Source of the DNA: Mycolicibacterium sp. P1-18
GTDB lineage: Bacteria; Actinomycetota; Actinomycetes; Mycobacteriales; Mycobacteriaceae
Length of the DNA stretch: 64,000 nt
Direction: 5' to 3'
NCBI RefSeq assembly: GCF_008329535.1
Contig: NZ_NPKR01000009.1
Span: forward strand, 306,604 to 370,603
Of the stretch, positions 1 through 9,907 are shown one piece after another. Under the pieces are notes generated by a model. That model did not search any database. It was given only the letters and a program-made list of their open reading frames with translations, and was not told where the DNA came from. The translations under genes and the position numbers were made by a program. Position 1 is the stretch's first letter; each line of letters opens with the position of its first letter.

Positions 1-100
1 GGCCGAGCCCGGCGCACGCCGTGGCGTCGGCCCGCAGAGCGAAGCGCAGTAGGCTGTCCGAACTGTCGGACAGGGGTTCGTGGGGGATGGTGGCGGTCAT
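1..100 (-). CDS. N-terminal fragment of an unrecognised protein, cut by the window edge
   Basis: Reading leftwards from an ATG at position 100, an open frame of 33 residues begins MTATIPHEPLSDSSDSLLRF and runs off the left edge. A Shine-Dalgarno-like AGGAGCC lies 5-10 bases before the start. The LLRFALRAD stretch recalls the start of small mycobacterial membrane proteins, but too little is visible to name a family. It lies 99 bases downstream of the next minus-strand gene, so the two may be co-transcribed. The repeated codons for SDSSDS create a palindrome at 54-73, which is probably a coding coincidence. Confidence 0.5.
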   Translation of the reverse strand, partial: MTATIPHEPLSDSSDSLLRFALRADATACAGLG

Positions 101-133
101 GGCGGCTCCTCGACGTTGAGGGTTGTGGACACC

Positions 134-149
134 TCCGACGATGGTCGGA
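134..149. promoter_or_regulatory. Short perfect inverted repeat upstream of the left-edge gene
   Basis: TCCGAC-GATG-GTCGGA forms a perfect 6-bp inverted repeat with a 4-base centre, 34 bases upstream of the ATG at 100. It could be a repressor operator or a weak terminator for the preceding gene. Nothing else in the 101-199 gap is recognisable. Confidence 0.3.
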
Positions 150-199
150 AAGCACTGCCACATCGACGCCGAACGCTGCCAGTTACTGCCAGCCGCAGG

Positions 200-1567
200 T
201 CAGGACGTGTTGTTCACCGCCGTCACCCGGGTACCGCGCAGATCGGCGGCGATGACCCGGGCGGCCGCGTTCTGCCAGTTGTGCAGCGAGCGCTGCGGGA
301 CCTCGGTGACGAACCACTGCCACGCCTGCTTGGCGACGGGGTCCAGACCCGCGGCCGTCGCGTTCTGGGCGTACGCCCGCACCCCGACGACGTACGGGAA
401 GTACAGCGAGTTGTAGTGCCGCCACTGCTCGGTGGTCCCGAACTCGCCGCCGTCGCGAGGTCGCAGCGCGGCGATCCGGTCGGCGAGCAGAGCCCGCAAC
501 TCGTTGGCCCGTTCCAGCGGCTGATCGGGTGCGCCGCGCCGAGCCAGCCGTTCGTCGAGGACCGGCAGCGCGGTCAGCGGACTCGCCACCAACTTGGACA
601 GGTCTCCGTAGTGGCCCAGCGCCCGGCGCGTCAACCGGACGAACGTCTCGTCGCTGACGCCGTCCAGCGGATCGTCGGACCGCAGCGGCAGCGCGGACTC
701 GGTGCGCCGCAGCGCAGCCCGGTCGGCCCGCAAGCCGGGCGAGCGGGAGAACGCGAGGCGGTCCAGCACGCCGGCCAACGGGTCGGCCATCACGTTGATG
801 CCGATGGCCACGCCAAGGCTGGTGAACAACAGCACCGACAGCGCCGCGTGCTCGTCGGTGACCGCCATCCCGACGAGCACCTGCCCACCGAAGAGCACCG
901 CGACGACGACGCTTCCGGTGAACGACCGCAGCATGTCCGCGCGCAGCGCCTGACCCTCGTCGAACGAATCCCAGAGCGCCACGGCCACACCCAGCAGCAG
1001 CACGTCGCATCCCGTGGACGCCAGCGCCAGCCAGCTCGGGACCAGGCCCAGCGGGATCACCAGGATGGCGTTGCCCAGGGCGAAGAACAGCGTCGCCAGG
1101 ACCGCCGACCCCGTCACCGATCTGGGCCGCCGCCCGCCGGCCAGCATCCTGACCATCGCCCCGAGCGTCGCCGACGAGACGACGGCGAACATCACCCAGT
1201 GCCCGGCGCGCAGCGGACCGTCGACGGAACCGGCCATCGAGGCGCCCACGAACGCCAGTGCCGCGACCACCGCGACCACCGAGATCTCGCCGATCCGGCC
1301 CCGCCAGGTGTCACCGGGGCGCGTCAGCTCCAACAGCACCGCGAACCAGGCCACGCCGGGCACGACGACCAGGTACACCTCGACGTGGCTGAGCGGCCCC
1401 GACTGCGACGTGCCGAGGTGGCGGACGGCGTCGAGCGCCACCACCGCGGCGAAACTGCACAGTCCCACCGCGGCGAGGATCAGAACGGGCTTGCGGGGAT
1501 CGCGCGCCAGCAGGTACAGCCCGAGCCACCAGCTCAGACCGAACACCACAGCCGACATCGCAGCCAC
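200..1567 (-). CDS. Mycobacterial membrane protein of unknown function
   Basis: This is a protein of about 455 residues whose first 270 or so residues are a series of hydrophobic segments (for example WWLGLYLLARDP, VVAVVAALAFVGASMAGSV and LFTSLGVAIGINVMADPLAGVL). They are followed by a polar, probably cytoplasmic C-terminal domain rich in Arg, Leu and Trp. The C-terminal region contains DETFVRLTRRALGHYGDLSKL and HNWQNAAARVIAADL, which look like a helical domain rather than a known catalytic motif. No enzyme signature is visible. The start is uncertain: GTG at 1567 and ATG at 1558 are both in frame. The next gene upstream ends its coding 20 bases away, so it may be read from the prenyl synthase promoter. 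Confidence 0.75.
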   Translation of the reverse strand: MAAMSAVVFGLSWWLGLYLLARDPRKPVLILAAVGLCSFAAVVALDAVRHLGTSQSGPLSHVEVYLVVVPGVAWFAVLLELTRPGDTWRGRIGEISVVAVVAALAFVGASMAGSVDGPLRAGHWVMFAVVSSATLGAMVRMLAGGRRPRSVTGSAVLATLFFALGNAILVIPLGLVPSWLALASTGCDVLLLGVAVALWDSFDEGQALRADMLRSFTGSVVVAVLFGGQVLVGMAVTDEHAALSVLLFTSLGVAIGINVMADPLAGVLDRLAFSRSPGLRADRAALRRTESALPLRSDDPLDGVSDETFVRLTRRALGHYGDLSKLVASPLTALPVLDERLARRGAPDQPLERANELRALLADRIAALRPRDGGEFGTTEQWRHYNSLYFPYVVGVRAYAQNATAAGLDPVAKQAWQWFVTEVPQRSLHNWQNAAARVIAADLRGTRVTAVNNTS

Positions 1568-1587
1568 GGGTTCAGTCTGACATGGGG

Positions 1588-2385
1588 TCAGTGGCCGTAG
1601 CGCCGGTCTCTGAGGGTGTAGTCACGCAGCGCACGCAGGAAGTCCACCCGCCGGAACGCCGGCCAGTGCGCCTCGGTGAACCACATCTCCGAATACGCGC
1701 TCTGCCACAGCAGAAAGCCCGAGAGTCGTTGCTCGCCGGAGGTCCTGATCACCAGATCCGGGTCGGGCTGCCCGGAGGTGTAGACGTTCTCCGAGATGGC
1801 CTCGACGGTGACCGAGTCGACGAGCTGCTCGGCCGTCGCACCGTTGGCGAGTTCCTTGCCGAGCACCGCACGGACGGCGTCGACGATCTCCTGCCGTCCG
1901 CCGTAGCCGACGGCGACGTTGACGTGGAAGGCGCCCGCGGGAGCCGTGGCGACGGTGCCGTCGACGGCGTCGCGTAGGCGTCGCGCCGACTCCTGCCCGA
2001 GCAACTCCAGGTCGCCGACGGTTCGCACGCTCCAGTGGTTGGCGGGCGCGCAGATCTCCTCGACGACATCGGTGATGATGCCGATCAGCGACGCCAACTC
2101 GGCGGGGTCGCGCTGCAGGTTCTCGGTGGAGAGCAGGTACACCGTCGCCATCTCGACGCCGGTTTCCTGGCACCAGCGGAGCATCTCGGCGATCTTCGCG
2201 GCACCCATCAGGTAGCCATAACTCACGTCCGCGTGACCCTCGTCACGGGCCCAGCGCCGGTTGCCGTCGCACAAGACCGCGATGTGCCTTGGCAGTTGGG
2301 ATTTCGATCTCGCCAACTGGTGACGCAGCCGTGCCTCGTAGACCCGGTAGGCCGGTTCCTTGAGCCGCGGGGGAATGAGTTCCAC
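1588..2385 (-). CDS. Short-chain Z-isoprenyl diphosphate synthase (UppS family, Rv1086-like)
   Basis: This cis-prenyltransferase condenses isopentenyl diphosphate with an allylic primer in the cytosol. The M. tuberculosis counterpart Rv1086 makes Z,E-farnesyl diphosphate, the precursor for decaprenyl phosphate used in cell-wall synthesis. The UppS hallmarks are present: HIAVLCDGNRRWA near the N-terminus (catalytic Asp and phosphate-binding Arg residues), YLLSTENLQRD in the middle, and DLVIRTSGEQRLSGFLLWQ plus SEMWFTEAHWP at the C-terminal end. The GTG at 2385, giving VELIPPRLKEP, matches the family N-terminus better than the upstream in-frame ATG at 2418. The gene diverges from the hemolysin III-like gene across about 56 bases, the same arrangement as Rv1086/Rv1085c. 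Confidence 0.93.
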   Translation of the reverse strand: MELIPPRLKEPAYRVYEARLRHQLARSKSQLPRHIAVLCDGNRRWARDEGHADVSYGYLMGAAKIAEMLRWCQETGVEMATVYLLSTENLQRDPAELASLIGIITDVVEEICAPANHWSVRTVGDLELLGQESARRLRDAVDGTVATAPAGAFHVNVAVGYGGRQEIVDAVRAVLGKELANGATAEQLVDSVTVEAISENVYTSGQPDPDLVIRTSGEQRLSGFLLWQSAYSEMWFTEAHWPAFRRVDFLRALRDYTLRDRRYGH

Positions 2386-2441
2386 GAGGATCCAGACTAC
2401 TGTGATGTTCGAGTCCACCCATGCCAGATGGCGGAGGCGAC

Positions 2442-3176
2442 ATGGCTACTTCGATCGACACGACCGACTCAGATCCACCGTCCGTCGGCCACCGCGAGGC
2501 GGAGGATCTACCCGAGGCCGTTGCGCAGTTCTTCGGTAGGCCGCGCGCCCGCGGCTGGATTCACCTCTACTCGGCGATCGTCGCCACCGTCGCGGGCACC
2601 GCGTTGGTCGCGGTGTCCTGGGCGCTGGAGGGGTCCCGCGCCGGCGTCGCCACCCTGCTCTACGCATTGACGATCGTGGCGATGTTCGCGGTCAGCGCGA
2701 CCTATCACCGGGTGACCTGGGTCTCGCCCACCAAGCGCAAGTGGATGAAGCGCCTGGACCACTCGATGATCTTCCTGTTCATCGCCGGCAGCTACACGCC
2801 GTTCGCCCTGCTGGCCTTGCCGTCGAGCCAGGGCATGACGCTGTTCTGGATCGTCTGGGCGGGCGCCCTGGCGGGCGTGCTGCTCAAGATGTGCTGGCCG
2901 TCGGCGCCGGCCTGGGTGGGCGTGCCGCTGTACCTGCTGCTCGGCTGGGTCGCGGCGTTCTTCATCGTGCCGATCATGCACGGCGCGGGCGTGGCGGCAC
3001 TGGTGCTGCTGGTCGTGGGCGGTGCGCTGTACAGCGTCGGCGGGGTGCTCTACGCCCTCAAGTGGCCCAACCCGTGGCCGACGACGTTCGGTCATCACGA
3101 GTTCTTCCACGCGTGCACCGCGGTGGCGGCGATCTGCCACTACATCGCGATGTGGTTCGCGGTCTTCAGCAACTAG
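2442..3176 (+). CDS. Hemolysin III / PAQR-family membrane protein (Rv1085c-like)
   Basis: This is a seven-helix integral membrane protein of the hemolysin III (YqfA/TrhA) family, distantly related to PAQR receptors; its function in bacteria is unsettled and may concern membrane energetics or fluidity. Family features are SATYHRVTW after the second helix, MKRLDHSMIFLFIAGSYTPF in the third, and a C-terminal HHEFFHACTAVAAICHY. The conserved Ser, Asp and three His residues would form the proposed metal site. ATG 2442 is preceded by CGGAGG at 2432-2437; an in-frame ATG at 2421 lacks such a site. A strong hairpin follows the gene. Confidence 0.9.
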   Translation: MATSIDTTDSDPPSVGHREAEDLPEAVAQFFGRPRARGWIHLYSAIVATVAGTALVAVSWALEGSRAGVATLLYALTIVAMFAVSATYHRVTWVSPTKRKWMKRLDHSMIFLFIAGSYTPFALLALPSSQGMTLFWIVWAGALAGVLLKMCWPSAPAWVGVPLYLLLGWVAAFFIVPIMHGAGVAALVLLVVGGALYSVGGVLYALKWPNPWPTTFGHHEFFHACTAVAAICHYIAMWFAVFSN

Positions 3177-3201
3177 CCCGGCGCACCCGCCGAGACAGCG
3201 G

Positions 3202-3236
3202 TCACGGTCGTCGAGCGGGTCTTGCGACGACCGTGA
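3202..3236. terminator. Bidirectional hairpin terminator
   Basis: TCACGGTCGTCG (3202-3213) and CGACGACCGTGA (3225-3236) are perfectly complementary 12-base arms with an 11-base loop. They sit between the convergent hemolysin III-like gene and the KSI-like gene. There is no T-tract, which is common for mycobacterial terminators. Confidence 0.7.
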
Positions 3237-3257
3237 TGACTGTTTGGCCGCACGGCG

Positions 3258-3632
3258 CTAAAGCTGGGTGATGTTCTCCGGGCCCCAGTAGGCCTTCATC
3301 GCCGTGATCTTGCCCTCGTCGTCGAACGCCATGACGCTGAGGATCTCGAGCCGCATCCGGCCGCTCTCGCCGAGATCCAAGGTCAGCCCCCACAGCCAGG
3401 CCGCCTCGTGGCCGAGCGCCCGCAGCGTGATGATCTCGGTCTCGCCCTTGGCGCCGAGGGCGCCCTTGTAGAACCCGAGGATCGCCTGGCGCCCGATGTG
3501 CACCTCGCCGCCGACCGGGTCCTCGACCGTCGCGTCGTCGGCGTAGAGGTCGGCGATCTCGTCGCACTTCGCCTCGCCGACGAGTTCCAGGTAGCGATTG
3601 ACGTTCTGCTTGATCAGGTCGGCACTCGGCAT
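3258..3632 (-). CDS. Ketosteroid isomerase-like SnoaL/NTF2-fold protein
   Basis: A 124-residue protein whose size and sequence parallel delta5-3-ketosteroid isomerase. Tyr14 (NRYLELV) and Asp38 (ATVEDPVGG) occupy exactly the catalytic positions of the Comamonas/Pseudomonas enzymes. The third catalytic residue, Asp99, is replaced by Ser (LEILSVMAF, Ser99). The protein may therefore be a modified isomerase or another NTF2-fold enzyme acting on a hydrophobic ligand. ATG 3632 is chosen because upstream in-frame sequence has no family similarity and overlaps the DUF255 gene. It is the last gene of a minus-strand run mca, small membrane protein, DUF255, KSI-like, with 10 bases separating it from the DUF255 gene. 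Confidence 0.85.
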   Translation of the reverse strand: MPSADLIKQNVNRYLELVGEAKCDEIADLYADDATVEDPVGGEVHIGRQAILGFYKGALGAKGETEIITLRALGHEAAWLWGLTLDLGESGRMRLEILSVMAFDDEGKITAMKAYWGPENITQL

Positions 3633-3642
3633 GAGCCGCACG

Positions 3643-5617
<1,975 letters not shown>

Positions 5618-5628
<11 letters not shown>

Positions 5629-5887
5629 CGTCTGGACGACCACCCGTGGCCAGGCCGGGATCACCCGGTTCGACGACGGTTCCGTCGTCGACGGCTTGAT
5701 CGGGCTCGGGGTGCTCGGGGTCGAACGATTCCGGCAGCTTCTTGAGGTGCTTGTTCATCGACCAGACGAGCAGGAAGGTACCGATCAGCAGCACCACGAT
5801 CACGACGAGGCCGAACGGGCTGGCCTTGCCGAAGTCCGGCCCGGTGTCACGCGGCGTCTCGTCGGCGAGCAACGCCACGACGAACAT
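5618..5887 (-). CDS. Small single-pass membrane protein (Rv1083-like)
   Basis: This 89-residue protein has one strong transmembrane helix (GLVVIVVLLIGTFLLVWSM) and a following basic stretch NKHLKKLPESFDPEHPEPDQ, so a short cytoplasmic tail is likely. ATG 5887 lies 11 bases after the mca stop codon, and its 3' end overlaps the start of the DUF255 gene. It has no recognised function. Its position and sequence type correspond to Rv1083, which also follows mca in M. tuberculosis. The fixed pairing with mycothiol amidase and a thioredoxin-like protein suggests a role near membrane thiol metabolism, but that is inference. Confidence 0.85.
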
Positions 5888-5898
5888 CACGCCGTCCG

Positions 5899-6765
5899 TC
5901 ACGGGTCGATCCCGGCGAACAGGTCGTCCTCGGGCAGCGTCACGGGGATGCGCGACCGCGCCAGCTCGTAGTCCTCGGTCGGCCACAGCCGCTGCTGCCA
6001 CTCCATCGGCGTGCTGAAGAAGAAGCTCTTCGGGTCGATCTGCGTGGCATGCGCGATGAGGGCGAGGTCGCGCTGCGGGAAGTACTTCGAGCACTCGACG
6101 CTGGTGGTGATCCGGCTGGCCGTGACGTCCAGTTCCGGGTCCCAGTCCTTCAGCCACTTCTCGTAGGGCCCCACCTGGCCGTGCTTGGCGAACTCGTCCT
6201 GGAACGCCTGCATGCGACTGCGCAGGAAGCCGTGGTTGTAGTAGACCTTCGACACCGCCCACGGCTCACCCGCGTCGGGATACAACCGGTAGTCCGCGGC
6301 GGCCTCGTAGGCGGCCATCGACACCTGGTGGCAGCGAATGTGGTCGGGGTGCGGGTAGCCGCCGTTCTCGTCGTACGTCGTCAGCACGTGCGGCCGGAAC
6401 TCCCGGATCGAACGGACCAGCCGCTCGGTGGACTCCTCCAGCGGCACCAGCGCAAAGCAGCCCTCGGGCAGCGGCGGTAGCGGGTCGCCCTCGGGCAATC
6501 CGGAGTCGACGAAGCCCAACCACTCGTGCTCGACGCCGAGGATCTCCGCGGCCTTCGCCATCTCGTCGATGCGGATCTCGTGAATCCGGCCGTGCACCTC
6601 GGGCAGGTCCATCGCAGGGTTGAGGATGTCGCCCCGCTCGCCGCCGGTCAGGGTCACCACCTTCACGCGGACGCCCTCGTCCACGTACTTGGCCATCGAG
6701 GCGGCGCCCTTGCTCGACTCGTCGTCGGGGTGGGCGTGGACCGCCATCAAACGCAGTTCGCTCAC
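5899..6765 (-). CDS. mca: Mycothiol S-conjugate amidase
   Basis: Mca hydrolyses mycothiol S-conjugates to a mercapturic acid and GlcN-inositol, detoxifying electrophiles and antibiotics in mycothiol-producing actinobacteria. The 288-residue protein has the LmbE/PIG-L zinc deacetylase fold: AHPDDE (His12, Asp15), GERGDILNP, and HPDHIRCH carrying the third zinc ligand and a catalytic His. Its length matches Mca (about 288) rather than MshB (about 300). Translation starts at GTG 6765, with the DUF4307 gene diverging from it across about 130 bases. It heads a four-gene minus-strand operon. Confidence 0.96.
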   Translation of the reverse strand: MSELRLMAVHAHPDDESSKGAASMAKYVDEGVRVKVVTLTGGERGDILNPAMDLPEVHGRIHEIRIDEMAKAAEILGVEHEWLGFVDSGLPEGDPLPPLPEGCFALVPLEESTERLVRSIREFRPHVLTTYDENGGYPHPDHIRCHQVSMAAYEAAADYRLYPDAGEPWAVSKVYYNHGFLRSRMQAFQDEFAKHGQVGPYEKWLKDWDPELDVTASRITTSVECSKYFPQRDLALIAHATQIDPKSFFFSTPMEWQQRLWPTEDYELARSRIPVTLPEDDLFAGIDP

Positions 6766-6802
6766 GTGTGCCTATCTTGCTCGTTCGCCATGGTCGTCAC
6801 GG

Positions 6803-6829
6803 TTCAACCAGTTTGGGTGCCCCTATAGT
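6803..6829 (+). promoter_or_regulatory. Probable sigma-A promoter of the DUF4307 gene
   Basis: A good -10 hexamer TATAGT (6824-6829) is preceded by a weak -35-like TTCAAC (6803-6808) with short spacing, inside the divergent mca/DUF4307 gap. The initiation site would be about 60 bases before the GTG at 6897. Confidence 0.4.
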
Positions 6830-6896
6830 TCCAGTCCTAGTCCAATCATCCGAACCCAGACCCGTGCTGGCCATCCGACGGAGGGTGAATCACCTC

Positions 6897-7319
6897 GTGA
6901 TCGAGCGCCCCGCCGCCCGCTACGGGCGTCAACGGCTGGCCGGCAGCTCCCGTCGCAGGCTGGTCGCCGTGCTGTTCGTCGTGATCGTGGCCGCGGGCGT
7001 CGCGCTGGCGCTCGTCGCCTATCAACGGCTGGGCACGGGCGAGGTCAAGGGCGACTTGGGCGGCTACCGGTTGGTGGGATCCGACGGCGTCGAGGTCACC
7101 ATCAGCGTCACCCGTGAGGACCCGTCGCGGCCGGTGGTGTGCATCGTCCGGGCCAGGTCGGTCGACGGCGCCGAGGTCGGTCGGCGCGAGATCCTGGTGC
7201 CGCCGTCGACGGCGGAGACGGTTCAGGTCTCGGCGATGGTCAAGGCCACCCGCCAACCCGTCGTCGGCGACGTCTACGGCTGCGGCACGGAGGTTCCGGG
7301 CTACCTCGAATCGCCCTGA
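6897..7319 (+). CDS. DUF4307 membrane-anchored protein (Rv1081c-like)
   Basis: The 140-residue protein has a basic N-terminus (ERPAARYGRQRLAGSSRRR), one transmembrane helix (LVAVLFVVIVAAGVALALVAY), and an extracytoplasmic domain with two cysteines (VVCIVRARS and VYGCGTE). This is the DUF4307 pattern, of unknown function. GTG 6897 is chosen because VIERPAARYGRQ matches the usual family start; GGAGG at 6880-6884 is slightly distant. An in-frame GTG at 6885 would sit on top of that ribosome site. It lies upstream of greA in the same orientation, as in M. tuberculosis, but a 217-base gap with its own promoter-like signals separates them. Confidence 0.88.
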   Translation: MIERPAARYGRQRLAGSSRRRLVAVLFVVIVAAGVALALVAYQRLGTGEVKGDLGGYRLVGSDGVEVTISVTREDPSRPVVCIVRARSVDGAEVGRREILVPPSTAETVQVSAMVKATRQPVVGDVYGCGTEVPGYLESP

Positions 7320-7403
7320 CGAGGTTTGGCCGGACGGTCCCCGGGCAACCGTCGGGAGAACGCCGAACAGCCAATACGTGAAAAACGGCTGTCTCGGCGG
7401 TGC

Positions 7404-7442
7404 TAACATGGAGCCGTACACGGTTCCCATTGGAGCCGTGTA
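7404..7442 (+). promoter_or_regulatory. greA promoter -10 element and 5' leader hairpin
   Basis: TAACAT (7404-7409) resembles a -10 element. Immediately downstream, TACACGGTTCC (7417-7427) pairs with GGAGCCGTGTA (7432-7442) through an 11-bp stem (one G-U pair) and a 4-base loop. If transcription begins near 7416, the mRNA would carry this hairpin at its extreme 5' end, about 95 bases before the greA ATG. No U-tract follows directly, so it looks more like a stabiliser or regulatory leader than a terminator. Confidence 0.5.
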
Positions 7443-7536
7443 TTGCTGCTTTAATGCGCCCTCAGCGCTTGCGATCACCGGCACACGCCGACCATTCCCC
7501 GCTGACAGCGCGAGACGAAGACAGGAGCGCGACGAC

Positions 7537-8025
7537 ATGACGGATACCCAGGTCACCTGGCTCACCGAAGACGCATTCGACCGGCTGAAGGCCGAGCTCG
7601 ACCAGCTCATCGCGAACCGGCCGATCATCGCTGCCGAGATCAACGACCGCCGCGAAGAGGGCGACCTCCGCGAGAACGGTGGCTACCACCAGGCGCGTGA
7701 GGATCAGGGGCAGCAGGAGGCCCGGATTCGACAGCTCCAGGAGCTGCTCAACAACGCCAAGGTGGGCGAGGCCCCCAAGCAGTCCGGCGTCGCGCTGCCC
7801 GGCTCGGTCGTCAAGGTCAAGTTCGCGGACGGCGACACCGAGACGTTCCTCATCGGAACCCGCCAGGAAGGCGTGACCGACGGCAAGCTCGAGGTCTACT
7901 CGCCGAAGTCCCCGCTCGGCGGCGCGATCATCGACGCCAAGGTCGGCGACAAGCGCAGCTTCGTCGTCCCCAACGGCAGCACCATCGAGGTCGAGCTGAT
8001 CAGCGCGGAGCCGTACCACTCCTAG
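7537..8025 (+). CDS. greA: Transcription elongation factor GreA
   Basis: GreA binds the secondary channel of RNA polymerase and stimulates cleavage of backtracked transcripts. The 162-residue protein has the N-terminal antiparallel coiled coil (TEDAFDRLKAELDQL to about residue 75), with the acidic tip in REEGDLRENGGYHQAREDQ carrying the Asp/Glu pair needed for cleavage. The C-terminal FKBP-like domain includes GSVVKVKFADGDTETFLIG and SPLGGAIIDAKVGDK. ATG 7537 is preceded by AGGAGCG. The gene has its own leader region with a hairpin, and the GPP34 gene follows after only 6 bases. Confidence 0.97.
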   Translation: MTDTQVTWLTEDAFDRLKAELDQLIANRPIIAAEINDRREEGDLRENGGYHQAREDQGQQEARIRQLQELLNNAKVGEAPKQSGVALPGSVVKVKFADGDTETFLIGTRQEGVTDGKLEVYSPKSPLGGAIIDAKVGDKRSFVVPNGSTIEVELISAEPYHS

Positions 8026-8031
8026 CCGGTC

Positions 8032-8694
8032 ATGGCGCAGATTGCCGAAGACCTCTTCCTGCTGCTCGTCGACAACGCCACCGCCCAACCCTCGCTGGAG
8101 CGCCAGCGGCGCGAACGCGTCTTGGCAGCCGGTGTCCTGCTCGACCTCGCGTGGGCGTGCCGGCTGAGGCCGTCGGCACCGGGTGACGCGGTCGAACAGG
8201 GTCGACTCGTCGCGTTGCAGGCGGGCTCGGCCACCGACCCCGTCGGAGAAACCGCGCTCGCGCTGCTGCAAAAGCAGCCGCTGACGCCGGAACGGGCCGT
8301 CGCCAAGGTGGGCAAGGGCGTGCAGGACACCGTCGCCCTGCACCTGGAGCGGCTCGGCCAGATCAGCCGCGTCCGGGTACCGTCCTCGCGATTCAACAGG
8401 CTCTACGCCTGGCCGCTGATCCGTCGGGAACGCGTCGCCGCGGCCCGTGCCGATCTGCTGGCCGCGCTGTTCGACCGACGTCCGCCCACCCCGGCGACGG
8501 CGGCCGTCGTCACGGTGCTGCACGCCGCCGACGGGCTCGGCGCACTCCTGAGCCTCAACGACCGCGGCTGGCGGTGGGTGCACTCACGGGCCACCGAGAT
8601 CTCGAGCGGCAGTTGGGTCGACGAATATCCGACGGCGCTGCCGGAGGTCAACCTCGCGATCACCGCCTCCGCGTTGCGCTCAGCCCTTTCCTAG
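8032..8694 (+). CDS. GPP34/GOLPH3-family protein
   Basis: A 220-residue protein with the GOLPH3/VPS74 domain: an N-terminal AEDLFLLLVDN, central GVLLDLAWACRLRP, and a helical C-terminus with PEVNLAITASALRSAL. In eukaryotes this fold binds phosphatidylinositol 4-phosphate and glycosyltransferases; actinobacterial members are common but uncharacterised. The beta-hairpin tip region is present around residues 100-120 (VALHLERLGQISRVRV). It follows greA by 6 bases and probably shares its transcript. Its 3' end overlaps that of the convergent metB by 15 bases. Confidence 0.85.
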   Translation: MAQIAEDLFLLLVDNATAQPSLERQRRERVLAAGVLLDLAWACRLRPSAPGDAVEQGRLVALQAGSATDPVGETALALLQKQPLTPERAVAKVGKGVQDTVALHLERLGQISRVRVPSSRFNRLYAWPLIRRERVAAARADLLAALFDRRPPTPATAAVVTVLHAADGLGALLSLNDRGWRWVHSRATEISSGSWVDEYPTALPEVNLAITASALRSALS

Positions 8695-9858
8695 GGCCTG
8701 TTCCAGGTCGCCCAGCAGGTCGGCGACGTCCTCGATGCCGACGGACAGCCGAACCAGGTCGTCGGGCACCTCCAACTGCGAGCCCGCGGTGGACGCGTGG
8801 GTCATGGCGCCGGGGTGCTCGATCAGGGACTCCACGCCACCGAGCGATTCGGCGAGGATGAAGATCTCGGTGCGCGCGCACAGCTGATGCGCCGCGTCCC
8901 GGCCGCCCTTCAGCCGAGCCGACACCATGCCGCCGAAACCGGACATCTGCCGGGCCGCGACGTCGTGGTTGGGATGGCTCGGCAGCCCGGGGTAGAGCAC
9001 CGACTCGACGGCGTCGTGCTCGGCGAGGAACTCGGCCACCCGGGCGCCGTTGACGCTGTGCCGTTCCATCCGCAGCGACAGCGTCTTGAGCCCACGCATC
9101 GTCAGATAGGCGTCGAACGGACCGGGCACCGCACCCGCGCCGTTCTGCAGGAACGCGAACGCCTCGTCGAGTTCCTCGTCGTCGGTGAGCAGCGCGCCGC
9201 CGACCACGTCGGAGTGCCCGCCGATGTACTTCGTCGTCGAGTGCAGCACGATGTCGGCACCCAGGGCCAGCGGTTGCTGCAGGGCTGGGGAGGCAAAGGT
9301 GTTGTCCACCAACACCTTCACGCCGGCGGCCGAGGACAGCTCGGCGATGCCGGCGATGTCGGCGATCGACAGCAGCGGGTTGGTGGGCGTCTCCACCCAC
9401 ACCAGCTTGGTGGCGGGGGTGATCGCGGCCCGGACGGCGTCGAGGTCCGACAGCGCGACGGGGGTGTGCGTCACGCCCCACTGCGAGAAGACCTTGTCGA
9501 TCAGGCGGAAGGTGCCGCCGTAGGCGTCGTCGGGGATGACGACGTGGTCGCCCGGGCGCAGCACGGCCCGCAGCGTGCAGTCGGTGGCCGCCATGCCGGA
9601 ACTGAAGGCCCGCCCGAACGTGGCGCCCTCGACCGCCGCGAGGGCCGCCTCCAGGGCCGCGCGGGTCGGGTTGCCGGTCCGCGCGTACTCGTAGCCGCCG
9701 CGCAGCCCGCCGACGCCGTCCTGGGCGAAGGTCGAACTGGCGTAGATCGGGGCGTTGACCGCGCCGGTCCCCGGATCGGGCCGGTAACCGGCATGGATGG
9801 CCCTGGTCGCGGGACCGTAGGCGCGGTACGCATCTGCCTTGGAACGCTGCTCACTCAT
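8680..9858 (-). CDS. metB: Cystathionine gamma-synthase
   Basis: A PLP enzyme of the Cys/Met-metabolism family, expected to join an O-acylhomoserine with cysteine to give cystathionine, or to run related gamma-eliminations. In the 392-residue protein, the PLP lysine is Lys210 in LHSTTKYIGGHSDVVGG; YEYARTGNPTR and AFSSGMAA supply the phosphate-binding and substrate loops. ATG 9858 (MSEQRSKADAYR) is taken in preference to an in-frame GTG two codons earlier. It is the homolog of Rv1079 and works opposite cbs, which lies 4 kb away, so both arms of transsulfuration are represented in this region. Confidence 0.94.
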   Translation of the reverse strand: MSEQRSKADAYRAYGPATRAIHAGYRPDPGTGAVNAPIYASSTFAQDGVGGLRGGYEYARTGNPTRAALEAALAAVEGATFGRAFSSGMAATDCTLRAVLRPGDHVVIPDDAYGGTFRLIDKVFSQWGVTHTPVALSDLDAVRAAITPATKLVWVETPTNPLLSIADIAGIAELSSAAGVKVLVDNTFASPALQQPLALGADIVLHSTTKYIGGHSDVVGGALLTDDEELDEAFAFLQNGAGAVPGPFDAYLTMRGLKTLSLRMERHSVNGARVAEFLAEHDAVESVLYPGLPSHPNHDVAARQMSGFGGMVSARLKGGRDAAHQLCARTEIFILAESLGGVESLIEHPGAMTHASTAGSQLEVPDDLVRLSVGIEDVADLLGDLEQALGKG

Positions 9859-9907
9859 CACCATTCAGGGTAACGGTGTGCAGTGCCTCTGGTGTAGAAC
9901 GAAGAGC

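Noticed and set aside
54..73. Perfect palindrome CTGTCCGA-ACTG-TCGGACAG
   Set aside because: It lies inside the coding region of the left-edge gene and follows from repeated Ser-Asp codons, so an operator role is not supported.
80..1600. A plus-strand open frame of about 500 codons opposite the membrane-protein gene
   Set aside because: It is Arg/Gln/His-rich, lacks any domain and mirrors the minus-strand gene with clear transmembrane segments; typical shadow in GC-rich DNA.
7320..7536. Known riboswitch upstream of greA
   Set aside because: Only one simple hairpin is visible; none of the conserved cores of cobalamin, SAM, TPP or ydaO-type riboswitches could be recognised.
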